Under the pieces are notes generated by a model, which saw only the letters and a list, made by a program, of their open reading frames with translations, was not told the origin of the DNA and did no database searches. The position numbers and the translations under genes are program-made. DNA of 64,000 nt from Miscanthus floridulus (taxonomy: Eukaryota > Streptophyta > Magnoliopsida > Poales > Poaceae). The stretch covers positions 24,247,273 to 24,311,272 of the forward strand of contig NC_089589.1 in NCBI RefSeq assembly GCF_019320115.1, read 5' to 3'. Positions 55,273-64,000 of the stretch are shown here, piece after piece. The stretch's first letter is position 1, and every line of letters starts with the position of its first letter.

Positions 55273-55540
55273 TGATGTAAATTAAATGTTTATTGATATC
55301 GTTATTTTCGAGAACAAGATTATGAAAGTGTTGTATATATACATATATATCTATAATATATATAGTTTCATACTTTATTCGAATATAATAATGCTCGAGA
55401 TGAGAATTAGATGTAATTATATGCGTGCGTGTATTTATATTAGCAGCGTAGGATACATACATAAAAACATATTATATATTAAACAAATATGTGTAACTGA
55501 ACTAAAAATAAATTAAACAAAAAAAAGAAAAAGAAAAGAA

Positions 55541-55810
55541 ACCTTTAGTCCCGGTTGGGGTTACCAACCGGGAGTAAAGAGTGAACCTTTAGTCCCGGTT
55601 GGGGTTACCAACCGGGATTAAAGGGTGCGCCAGGTTTGCTCGGCTGGAGGGCCTTTAGTCCCGGTTAGTAACACCAACCGGGACTAAAGGTCCCTCTTTA
55701 GTCCCGGCTCGATGACCCGGGACGGAAGGTTCCACCTTTAGTCCCGGGATCATTGTCCCGGCGCGGTAACCGGGACTAAAGGTCGTTACCGCCCGGGACA
55801 ACAAGTCCAT
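55541..55810. repeat. Right subterminal array of CACTA element 3
   Basis: TTTAGTCCCGG/CCGGGACTAAAG words around GGTTACCAACC hairpins up to the TIR. 55273-55540 is AT-rich with TATATA runs and no gene. Confidence 0.88.
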
Positions 55811-55882
55811 TCTATAGTAGTGACGCTCTCTACTGAGCACTAAGTAAAGATGGACTCTAATGAAGTCAACTTCGCCAATATG

Positions 55883-55972
55883 GAATCGACATTGTTCATA
55901 GTTGCTGCTAAGGAATCGACATTGTTCATAGTTGCTGCTAAGGAATCGACATTGTTCATAGTTGCTACTAAC
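55883..55972. repeat. Three tandem 30-bp repeats
   Basis: GAATCGACATTGTTCATAGT plus ten more bases, repeated exactly twice and a third time with one change. The length is a multiple of three, and on the minus strand the units encode a repeated decapeptide, SNYEQCRFLS. Confidence 0.9.
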
Positions 55973-56374
55973 TAGCTTTAATGCTGTGAGTATCAATGAT
56001 TTGCATTCTATAGCGAATCCATCGCTTGCAAACTCCATCGTCAACATCATGATGTACTAAACTTCCCAGTTATCGACACCAAGGATATCACCATATGGTC
56101 AGCCTTTTGCATTTGTCTTGATTGATCAAAGCATTGCACATCGCTATATATTGATTTTTCTTTACCTGAACTTTACTCTGGTTGCTTATGGAGCAGCGCT
56201 ATATGAATTTAATCTTAGACAGTCCCTGTCTAAAGAGGCCCTAAATACATGTACATCAGTGCCTCCGAGACATGTTCCATGTATAAAAACATATTATATT
56301 GGGAGTCTTGTCCCACAAGAAATTCCTGGCTGTAATTTTTTTGTCAGCCTCATCCACACATTTACTACTATAAG

Positions 56375-56510
56375 TGGAATGGAGTGGTATACAATTCCGG
56401 GTACATGTAATAACTTCCTCACTCAAGAAGAGCAAATTTACCACAATAACTGGAATGGAGTGGTATACAATTCTGGGTATATGTAGTCACTTCCTCACTC
56501 ATAAGAACCT
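56375..56510. repeat. Two tandem 76-bp repeats
   Basis: TGGAATGGAGTGGTATACAA recurs at 56375 and 56451, with the following CACTTCCTCACTCA also shared. Confidence 0.8.
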
Positions 56511-56754
56511 CATTATGTGTCGATCTTGCCGGGTGCCGGGTTTAGACTACGTAGCATGACAATAACAAGGGCAGCAAGGGCGCTCAACATAGCCAACAAC
56601 ATTCCCTTGGAGTTCATAAAAATGGCTTCTGTTCAGAAGTGCTCAATCACTTATAAAGATTGGTTTCTCCAAGAGTTCGGTCACACTTGTGGTGATAGCA
56701 AGAACATAGATGAATATACCAAAGAAGAAATGCCATAGAAGTAGAAATGCACGG

Positions 56755-56945
56755 CCACTTCTTGATCCACCGGGGTACCAAAAGGTCCAAAATCCAGCAG
56801 TCCACAGATTTGGAGTGAACTTCTCTTCACTTCTTTATCCACCAGGGTACCAAAAGGTCCAAAATTCAGCAGTCCACATATTTGGAGCGAACTTCTCTTC
56901 ACTTCTTGATCCACCGGATACCAAAAGGTCCAAAATCGAGCAGCC
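56755..56945. repeat. Three tandem repeats of about 72 bp
   Basis: CACTTCTTGATCCACCGGGG..TACCAAAAGGTCCAAAAT..TTTGGAG repeats with starts near 56755, 56828 and 56900. On the minus strand it gives repeated FGPFGT-type peptides, not a known domain. Confidence 0.85.
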
Positions 56946-57346
56946 TGCTGCAAAAATTCAAACGACAAACAAAGGAGAAAATTTGTAGTGAACTTCTCTT
57001 CATCGAAGTATGAAAAAATATATGTGAAGAACTGAACAAAAGTGCTCATAATTTCATATCTCATACAGTCATACTCTACCTGCAGCCTGAAGAAGATGAA
57101 GCAATGCCCAACCATGCAATGAATAAAAATAGATACCATTATGAAAAAAAACTTCAATCCAACATAACAATTACATCTTAGGTAAAAAAACTTCAATCCA
57201 ACATAACAATTACATCTTAGGTACATTAGTGCAGCACTTCACTAAAAAGTTACAAAATGTTTTCTTTTACATCTTAGGTACATTATCTACATTATTTTCT
57301 TTTACAATTTATAAATCTAGTTTCACTCCAACCACCTGCAACTTTG

Positions 57347-58535
57347 CACTACCAGAGACTGTGTAGTTACCGAGTGCCCCGACAATTACCGAGTGTCAAA
57401 AGTCGGGGCACTCGGAAAACAGTACTTACCGAGTGCCAACACTCGGAAAACATAAACACCCGGTAGTCGACCGCTTTACCGAGTCAGCACACTCGGTAAC
57501 TTCAGACACTCGGTAAAACTACAAATTTACCGAAGGGGCGCACTCAGTAAAAACAGCCACTCGGTATTGAGGTGCCACGTCACCTAGGATAGCAACCGTG
57601 CGCCAAACGGCATCACGGCATGACATGTTTACCGAGTGTTATGAGCATACACTCGGCAAACATCACGGTAACAACAGCTCCGCCCATCAAGCACTCATAG
57701 CAAATAAAAAAGACCAAAAATGTTTACCGAGTGTCACACTCGGTAGAAGTATTTGCACTCGGTAATAATAAAGTTTTACCGAGTGTAAGTGCACAACACT
57801 CGGTAAACACTATCTTTTACCGAGTGTATTGGCGCAACACTCGGCAAAATTCAACCAAATTTCTTGTTTTTCCCTTCATTCTTTTTCCTCTATCCACATA
57901 TGATATTTAGTACTCCATTCCAAAATATGGTGTTTATTTCAATTTATTTACTATATTTCACAAAATTTTCATTCTTTATGAAAATTAGGTACATATCGTG
58001 TAAATTTAATTGTAATAATTAAAATCGAACTCGATAAATCACGAGATTGGAAGAATTAACATTGAAGCATACATCTATGTTATAGAAAAATTTTCATAAC
58101 GTTTCGGAAGTATTTTTACATTCGTCGCTGCCGAACCGGTATATCTCCCAAAGAGACGCTAAACATTCACAATGACGAGTAGGATTTCTATTAAGAGTGA
58201 AATTCAACATTATGATTTGAACTTGGAATTTTTTAGATAGTAAATAGATGACATGAAATAGTTCATGTGAAAGTTTGGTGAATTTTAGGATTAAATTGGC
58301 ATTTTTTCTTTTTTGTTTTGCATGAAATAATGGATACTTTTACCGAGTGTGACCTCAAACACTCGGTAAAGGTTAGCCACGGCCCACCTGTCTGCCACAG
58401 TGGGCTGCCATGCTTCTGTTTACCGAGTGCCGTAGATCTGGGCACTCGGTAAACATGTACCAGGCCCACATGTCATTGGGCTGCGGTGCTTGAGTTTACC
58501 GAGTGCCGTACATCTAGGCACTCGGTAAACAGAAG
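57347..58535. repeat. Left subterminal repeat cluster of CACTA element 4, in two blocks
   Basis: TTTACCGAGTG/CACTCGGTAAA words form an outer block (57347-57850) and an inner block (58338-58530), with an AT-rich spacer of about 480 bp free of copies. A few copies keep the TTTGCC-type word (CACTCGGCAAAC near 57650, 57840). Confidence 0.88.
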
Positions 58536-58559
58536 CATTCAACACTTAGCCGTTTCTCC

Positions 58560-60372
58560 CTCAAATCGTGCACAGACACACACACACACCGCACACGCTC
58601 GTGCATCCCCGCCGCACCGCCGCCGTCCCTCGCGCCGGCGCCTCCCCGCCGTCCCCCGCACTTGCGCCTGCGCCTCCACGCGCCCGCGCGCTCCACGTCG
58701 TCGCCGGCGCCTCCCTGTCGTCGCCGGCGCCTCCCGACCGCCGCGGCCGCCTCCTCCCCTCCACGCCGTCGCCAGCGCCTCCCCGCTGTCGCCGGCGCCT
58801 CCCCACCGCCGCGGCCACCTCCTCCCCTCCACCACCGCCGCCACCGGGCGGTCCCCCATAGTCGCCGCCACCGGAGAGACGGAGAGAGAGAGAGAGAGAC
58901 GGAGAGAGAGACAGCGGCACCGGACGACGATCCCCTCCGCCGACGCCGCCCCGTGCTCCCTCCTTCGCTCCCATTCCCGCGAGGTGGGGTGGGGTGGGCC
59001 CCAGCAGCAGCGGCGACGGTGAGCACTCTCTCCCCTCCCCTGACCGCGGCCTCCCCTTCCGTACGTGCTCCCGCCGCACCGGTGGCGACAAGGGACCCCT
59101 GCCTGCTCCCGTCGACGCCAGGTACCTGCCCTGTTGCCCACCTCTCCCCTCCGTCTGGTGGCGCCGTGATGCGATGGAATGGAAATGGATGCATCCATGG
59201 GGGACGGCCCCCGTTGCCTGCACTGGCCGCCGTTTCTGCTGCTCGGACTGAGCGCTCGGCGTCCACGGACCTTTGGGGATTGCTTGCGTGCTCGTCGCGC
59301 CCGTGTGGAATTCATGTCAGATAGGGGATGTAGCGAGTCCGGCGGTTTGTCGTTTTTTTCTTCTGAAAGTGAATAGGACACACGGACTGTGAGTTCCCTT
59401 TCAGCGTGGTTGGATAATTGGGCTGGGAGGATAAACAGTCATTCCGATCCTTCTTCTTTTTTCCCACTGCAATTCTCTGTAGTGCTTTAGTCGTTGTGAG
59501 AGGCCTTTGCTTCTGCTGTATGTGTTCATGACATACATAACCGTCGTCACTCTTCTCCTACAGTCACGCCATCAGCTAACCCGGCGAGCGACAGCACCGC
59601 CGGCAGCGGCTTCCAGCTTCAGGCTGGGATCCGCGGCAGCGTCGCGCTCGCCGTGATCTCTGCGATCGTCTCTTCAGTCTTCTGATCGATCTCCTCAAAG
59701 GAGAAGCGGCAGTTTTTACCCTTTAGTGCTGCGACACCGATAATAATTTTCATAAGCATACATGTTTATATATTGGTTGCCTTTCTGTCCAAAATATATG
59801 GAAATTATCCAATCTTTTGTTAATTTTTTTCCACATGATCCGGTCCAAGTTTCTCATGCTATCAACAAGTATGTACCTATCTCATCAACATGTATTCCAC
59901 TTGCTAAATATATCACTCTTGTTGTCCAAAATCTTTGAACAATCTATTCATTAGTAACTAGGGCTTGTCATCGGTGATTTGTTTGTGGTAGTGTCATGCC
60001 ATGTGACCTATAGTGTTGCGACAGAACCTAGCGCCCCTTTGTGTGCTAGCCACATGGTTGTGCTGCTAGGCGCGCGCCGGTGCTTGGGTATATGGTTGAG
60101 ACACGCTACAAAACCTGCTGATGCTCTACCTCAATCTTCGATAAATCTTGCTAGTGATGTTTGTGGCTACAAAAAAATTGGTTCCATGTATTCCTCCATC
60201 TACAAGTGACATAGCGGCCTTTCAACCTTAGGTAAAATCTCATCATCCAATCTAGCAAACATCTTCTATGTGAATCGACCAAGAACATGAATGTCTCTTT
60301 ATCATCTCATATGGTTTTTCTCTAGCACTACTACTCTATTGCTCTAAACTGCAATATCGTCTATATGTTAGG
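58560..60372. other. GC-rich leader of the element 4 transposase
   Basis: 58570-58600 is an (AC)n run, 58600-58860 is extremely GC-rich, and 58870-58915 is a (GA)n run. Several long overlapping frames on both strands (58486-59381) are low-complexity Arg/Pro/Ala/Gly and I do not accept them. At 59565-59686 a good acceptor (TTCTCCTACAG) opens a short frame ending in a hydrophobic GSVALAVISAIVSSVF and stop, possibly the last exon of a captured gene. 59690-60370 is AT-rich intron-like. Confidence 0.45.
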
Positions 60373-63300
60373 ATGGATGACCGTCAGTGGATGTACACGG
60401 GCTATCAGAAGAGGGGTCAATACACAAATGAATGGATTGAGAAGGCCAATGATTTCATGACGAAGGCATTTGCAAACGGACGGCGACATGCCTGGCTGTC
60501 CCTGTAGGAAGTGTAAGAACAAGGCAATGAAAACATATGAGGAGATGACTAAAGATCTTGTCAACAATGGATTTGTAGAGAACTATACCCGGTGGACCAT
60601 GCATGGTGAACGCCATCGTGCGAGAGAAGAGGTCGTGAGACAACGGATCGAGGAGTTTGATTCTGAAGCCGGGGTGGCAGAAATGTTAAATGACCATGAC
60701 ATGGCTTTCGATGAAGGAAGTGCAGAGCAGGAGCCAGAGCAAACTGCAAAGGCGTTTTACGCCATGTTGGATGCGGCACAACAACCCCTTCACAGGGCGC
60801 ACCAATGTTTCTAAACTGGATGCCATTGCACGTCTAATGGCTGTGAAGTCCCAGTTTAGCTGGAGTAGAGAATCCTTCGATCAACTATTGACAGTAGTTG
60901 GCACCCTACTTCCGGATGATCACGTTCTGCCAAAGAACACGTATGAGTCAAATAAAATCCTTCGTGCACTCAAGATGTCGTACGAGCAGATACATGCTTG
61001 TCCGAACGGATGCATCTTATTCAGGGGAGAACATGCTGACGATAAGTACTGTCCGAAGTGTAAGGCATCTAGGTACATTGAGTTAGAATCTGGTGATGGT
61101 CGGAAGACGCAAACAAAAGTCGGCGCAAAGATCCTGAGGTACCTTCCTTTCATACCGAGGATCCAACGGCTTTTCATGAGCGAGGAATCCGCAAAACAGA
61201 TGACGTGGCACAAAACTGGACGCCGATACACTGACAAGATGATACATCCGTCCGATGGTGAATCATGGAAAAGCTTCGATCGGAAGCATACCGACAAAGC
61301 TGACGAGGCTCGTAATGTACGCATTGCACTGGCAACTGATGGGTTCAATCCTTATGGAATGGGTTCTTCACCATACACATGTTGGCCCGTATTCGTCATC
61401 CCTCTCAACCTCCCACCTGGCGTCGCCTTTCAACGGCAAAATATTTTCTTGTCACTTATAATTCTAGGACACCCGGGGGCTAATATGAGTGTGTACATGG
61501 AGCCTTTGATAGACGATTTGGTCCGTGCATGGGACGAAGGGGTAGTGACATACGACCGATTCACAAAGACAAACTTCAGAATGCATATTTGGTACCATTA
61601 TTCCATGCATGACTTCCTGGCTTATGGGTTATTTTGTGGCTGGTGTGTTCACACGAAGATGCCATGCCCGATATGCAAGTCAGCTGTGGAGTTCTTTCGG
61701 TTGGAGAAGGGGGGCAAGTTTTCTTCGTTTGACAAACATCGACAATTCCTCCCTCTTGACCACCCATTCAGGAGAGACAAGAAGAACTTTCGAAAAGGTG
61801 TCACAGTGGAAGACTCTGCACCAGAAATGATGACAGGTGCCCAGGTTCTTGAGATGTTAGATGGTCTTGTGGTCGACAATGAAAAGGGGGGCTTCGTGGG
61901 ATACGGAAAAGAGCATGCCTGGACACACAAGTCGTGCTTGTGGAAGCTTCCTTACTTTAAGGACCTCCTTCTTCCACATAACATTGATGTAATGCACACT
62001 GAAAAGAATTTCGCCGAGGCGGTCCTTCACACAATCATGGACTGGGAAAAGTCAAAGGACAATGTCAAGGCTAGATTGGATCAAGCAACGCTGTGCGATA
62101 GACCAAAGCTAAACATGTTGCCTCCCTTACGCGGGAAGTCATGGAAGAAGCCTAAGGCCGACTTCGTCCTAACGAGGGCCCAAAAGAAAGAAGTTCTTCA
62201 ATGGTTCCAATCGTTGATGTTCCCTGACGGGTATGCAGCGAATTGGAGGAGGGGTGTGAACTTAAGTACCATGCGAATCACAGGGCTCAAGAGTCATGAT
62301 TACCACATATGGATTGAGCGCCTTCTTCCGGTGATGGTTCGTGGCTATTTCCCTGATCACATCTGGCGAGTGATGGCAGAGTTGAGCATGTTCTTCCGCA
62401 AGCTATGTGCTAAGGAGATATCTCGGACCGAGATTGAAGAAATGGAAAGAATGGCCCCGGTGTTGCTCTGCAAGTTGGAGAAGATCTTTCCCCCCGGCTT
62501 CTTCAATCCGATGCAACATTTGCTCTTGCACCTACCATATGAGGCAAAAATGGGGGGCCCTGTGCATGCCCGTTGGTGCTATCCAATTGAGCGATGCCTA
62601 AAGGTTCTTAGAACAAAATGCAAAAATAAATGCAAAATTGAAGCTTCCTGTGCAGAGGCATCCATTGTGGAGGAGGTGTCATACTTCACAACAAGATACT
62701 ATGCCGACAACCTTCCTAACGTGCATAATCCACCCCCTCGTTACAATGCTGCCGACAATCAGTCGACCCTCAGCCTTTTCCGAGGGCAACTCGGAAGTGC
62801 AAGTGAACCTACCTTGAAGATGTTGAGCCTAGAAGAGTGGCGCTCTATCCAGCTGTATGTGTTGCGGAACCTTGAAGAGGTTGGCCCGTACATTGCGTAA
62901 GTTTTACACAAACTTGTTTCTTTTCTTGTCAATATTTCGCATGCACCCATCCAACCCTCTTGTTAACGGCCGTTACAGCAAATTTGTTCTCCTCTACCAT
63001 CGTCCATCACGGAGGGAACCCACCGAAGCGGAAGTTGAAACCCTTCTAAGACATGGCGCGGGAGAACGAAATCCCACTTTTATTTGTTGGTTCAAGGAGG
63101 AGGTACTGTTCAATTTCATTTGTTGTTTGTACTTAACTCTCAACTCGACAAATATATAACGAATCATCCTACTTGAACTAGCAGGCCAAAACTGACGTGT
63201 CTATGAGTGCCGAGTTGAGGCAAGTTGCCAATGGATTTGAATTTAGGGTCAAGTCATTCTCTGTGTACGATGTCAATGGATATCGCTTTCACACAACTCG

Positions 63301-63973
63301 GCACGAGCAGAGTCGGCCGAATCGAAGAACCACAAATACCGGTGTTTTCACGCCAGGCACAGATGGGTTGGACTACTATGGAATAATTGAAGAAATATAC
63401 AAACTCAAGTTTCCTGGTTGTGTACCTCTTCGTCCTGTCATATTCAAATGCCATTGGTTTGATCCCAAAGAAGTGATAAAGACCCCTGAGCTTGGGTTAG
63501 TCGAAGTTCTAAAGTCATCCGTCTTGCTAGGAGACGACGTGTACATTGTGGCCCAACAGGCCACGCAAGTTTATTATCTCTCATACCCGTGCCAAACCAA
63601 AGACCGTCTTAAGGCGTATGATGTTGTGTACAAGGTATCGCCGCATGGTAAAGTACCCGTCCCAAACGATGATGATTATAACATCGATGCAAACACATAT
63701 GACGGAGAGTTCTTTCAAGAAGAAGGATTAGAAGGGAGTTTTGAGATTGTCTTAGATGTAGATCTCGCAATGGAAGTAGACAATGATACGGTCATTGTTG
63801 ACGGGGATGATGGAGAGGAGGTTCACAACGCGAAGGACTTGTTATTACTTGAGCAACACCATTCAGGCAGTGTCGCTAGTGATGAGACTTTGAGAGACGA
63901 TCATAATTACGTCGACAATAGCGATGATGAGATTTTTGGCCCACCTATCGATGATCTTGATGATTATTTCTAG
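60373..63973 (+). pseudogene. CACTA tnp2-type transposase, element 4, core intact
   Basis: Exons 60373-62896, 62979-63102 and 63185-63973 with GTAAGT..ACAG and GTACTG..GCAG introns. The ATG gives MDDRQWMY like elements 1 and 2. Two frame shifts near the N terminus (about 60475, before PGCPCRKCKN, and about 60795, before NVSKLDAIARL) break the start. From 60800 to 62896 one frame is open through HACPNGC..CPKC, DGFNPYG, NIDVMHTEKN, and DUF4218 (ARWCYPIERCLK). Exons 2-3 supply DUF4216 (VNGYRFHT, FKCHWFDP) and an acidic tail ending DDYF. Nuclear cut-and-paste enzyme by family. The 700-residue unbroken core makes this the youngest-looking copy. Confidence 0.92.
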
Positions 63974-64000
63974 TACATGTAAGATCTGTAGTACTTATGG

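Larger units (their letters stand above)
42074..55822 (+). mobile_element. CACTA (En/Spm) element 3, 13.7 kb, TTTAGTCCCGG family
   Basis: Starts CACTACTAGAGAACAGAC and ends with the inverted counterpart ..CTATAGTAGTG; ACG flanks both sides (42071-42073, 55823-55825). Plus-strand order: left subterminal array, three 480-bp repeats, GRF zinc-finger gene, tnp2 transposase, 520-bp repeats, an internal subterminal-type array with a TATA box, a Ptta/En/Spm-like gene, a Ulp1-like protease gene, and the right array. Proteins are clearly more diverged from those of elements 1, 2 and 4 than those are from each other. All but the GRF gene are broken. Confidence 0.93.
55826..57346. other. Spacer between CACTA elements 3 and 4
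   Basis: No supported gene. It holds three different short tandem repeats, listed separately, and near 57127-57220 a 37-bp stretch (AAAACTTCAATCCAACATAAC) duplicated in tandem. Open frames are under 185 codons and largely repeat-encoded. May be a decayed gene or transposon; I recognise no motif. Confidence 0.45.
57347..64000 (+). mobile_element. CACTA (En/Spm) element 4, 5' part, TTTACCGAGTG family
   Basis: Begins CACTACCAGAGAC preceded by TTG (likely target duplication), followed by subterminal repeats, a GC-rich leader and a tnp2 transposase on the plus strand. The 3' half and second end lie beyond the window. Its transposase resembles those of elements 1 and 2 closely and is the least damaged of the four. 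Confidence 0.9.

Noticed and set aside
58486..59381. Four or more long overlapping open frames (up to 280 codons) on both strands
   Set aside because: Sequence is extremely GC-rich and low in complexity; products are Arg/Pro/Ala/Gly-rich without motifs, and frames exist on both strands, as expected by composition alone.

Overview
This 64 kb window is eukaryotic nuclear DNA from a grass (Poaceae, probably a panicoid; the species cannot be fixed from sequence alone). The evidence is introns with GT..AG borders, TATA boxes, plant-type transposons (Ty1/copia, hAT, CACTA/En-Spm, Tourist-like MITEs) and plant-specific gene families (DUF679/DMP membrane proteins, plant CAF1). There is no bacterial operon structure, CRISPR array or rRNA. 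About 80% of the window is transposon.

Layout. 1-3308: 3' half of a Ty1/copia retrotransposon with its 3' LTR, sitting in a decayed CAF1-like gene (3310-4054). 4805-38577: three tandem units of a DUF679 (DMP) gene. Unit A (4805-6348) carries a truncated gene. Unit B (6540 to about 36364) carries the only full-length gene, 18361-19842, which encodes two DUF679 domains in one ORF. Unit C (36648-38577) keeps only the promoter and first codons. Unit B is inflated from about 3 kb to about 30 kb by two CACTA elements (6692-18281 and 20390-29959) and by a further insertion of about 6 kb at 30273-36342 that itself contains a 3.6 kb hAT element (30390-33999). Because unit A keeps the uninterrupted sequence, both CACTA insertions can be read against an empty site with exact 3-bp target duplications (CAG, CGC). 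38578-42073: AT-rich DNA with no gene I can support. 42074-55822: a third, more diverged CACTA element (TSD ACG). 55826-57346: short tandem repeats. 57347-64000: a fourth CACTA element running off the window.

How the parts relate. Elements 1, 2 and 4 share one plan: a tnp2-type transposase (Transpos_assoc, Transposase_21, DUF4218, DUF4216) and clusters of short inverted subterminal repeats. Elements 1 and 2 also show a second seven-exon Ptta/En/Spm-like gene; the matching part of element 4 lies beyond the window. Each lineage has its own version of the subterminal word (TTTGCCGAGAG, TTTGCCGAGTG, TTTACCGAGTG; element 3 uses TTTAGTCCCGG). All four transposases are broken, element 4 least. Element 1 carries two host exons: a methionine sulfoxide reductase B first exon and a BED zinc-finger exon. 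Element 3 carries a GRF zinc-finger gene and a Ulp1-like protease gene.

The points most worth following are the fused double-DUF679 protein, the repeated transposon insertion within about 45 bp upstream of the DMP TATA boxes, the long foldback in CACTA element 2, and the coupled divergence of subterminal motifs between CACTA lineages. I cannot claim a wholly new system from sequence alone. Exon borders are my reading of splice consensus and frame, not transcript-supported.
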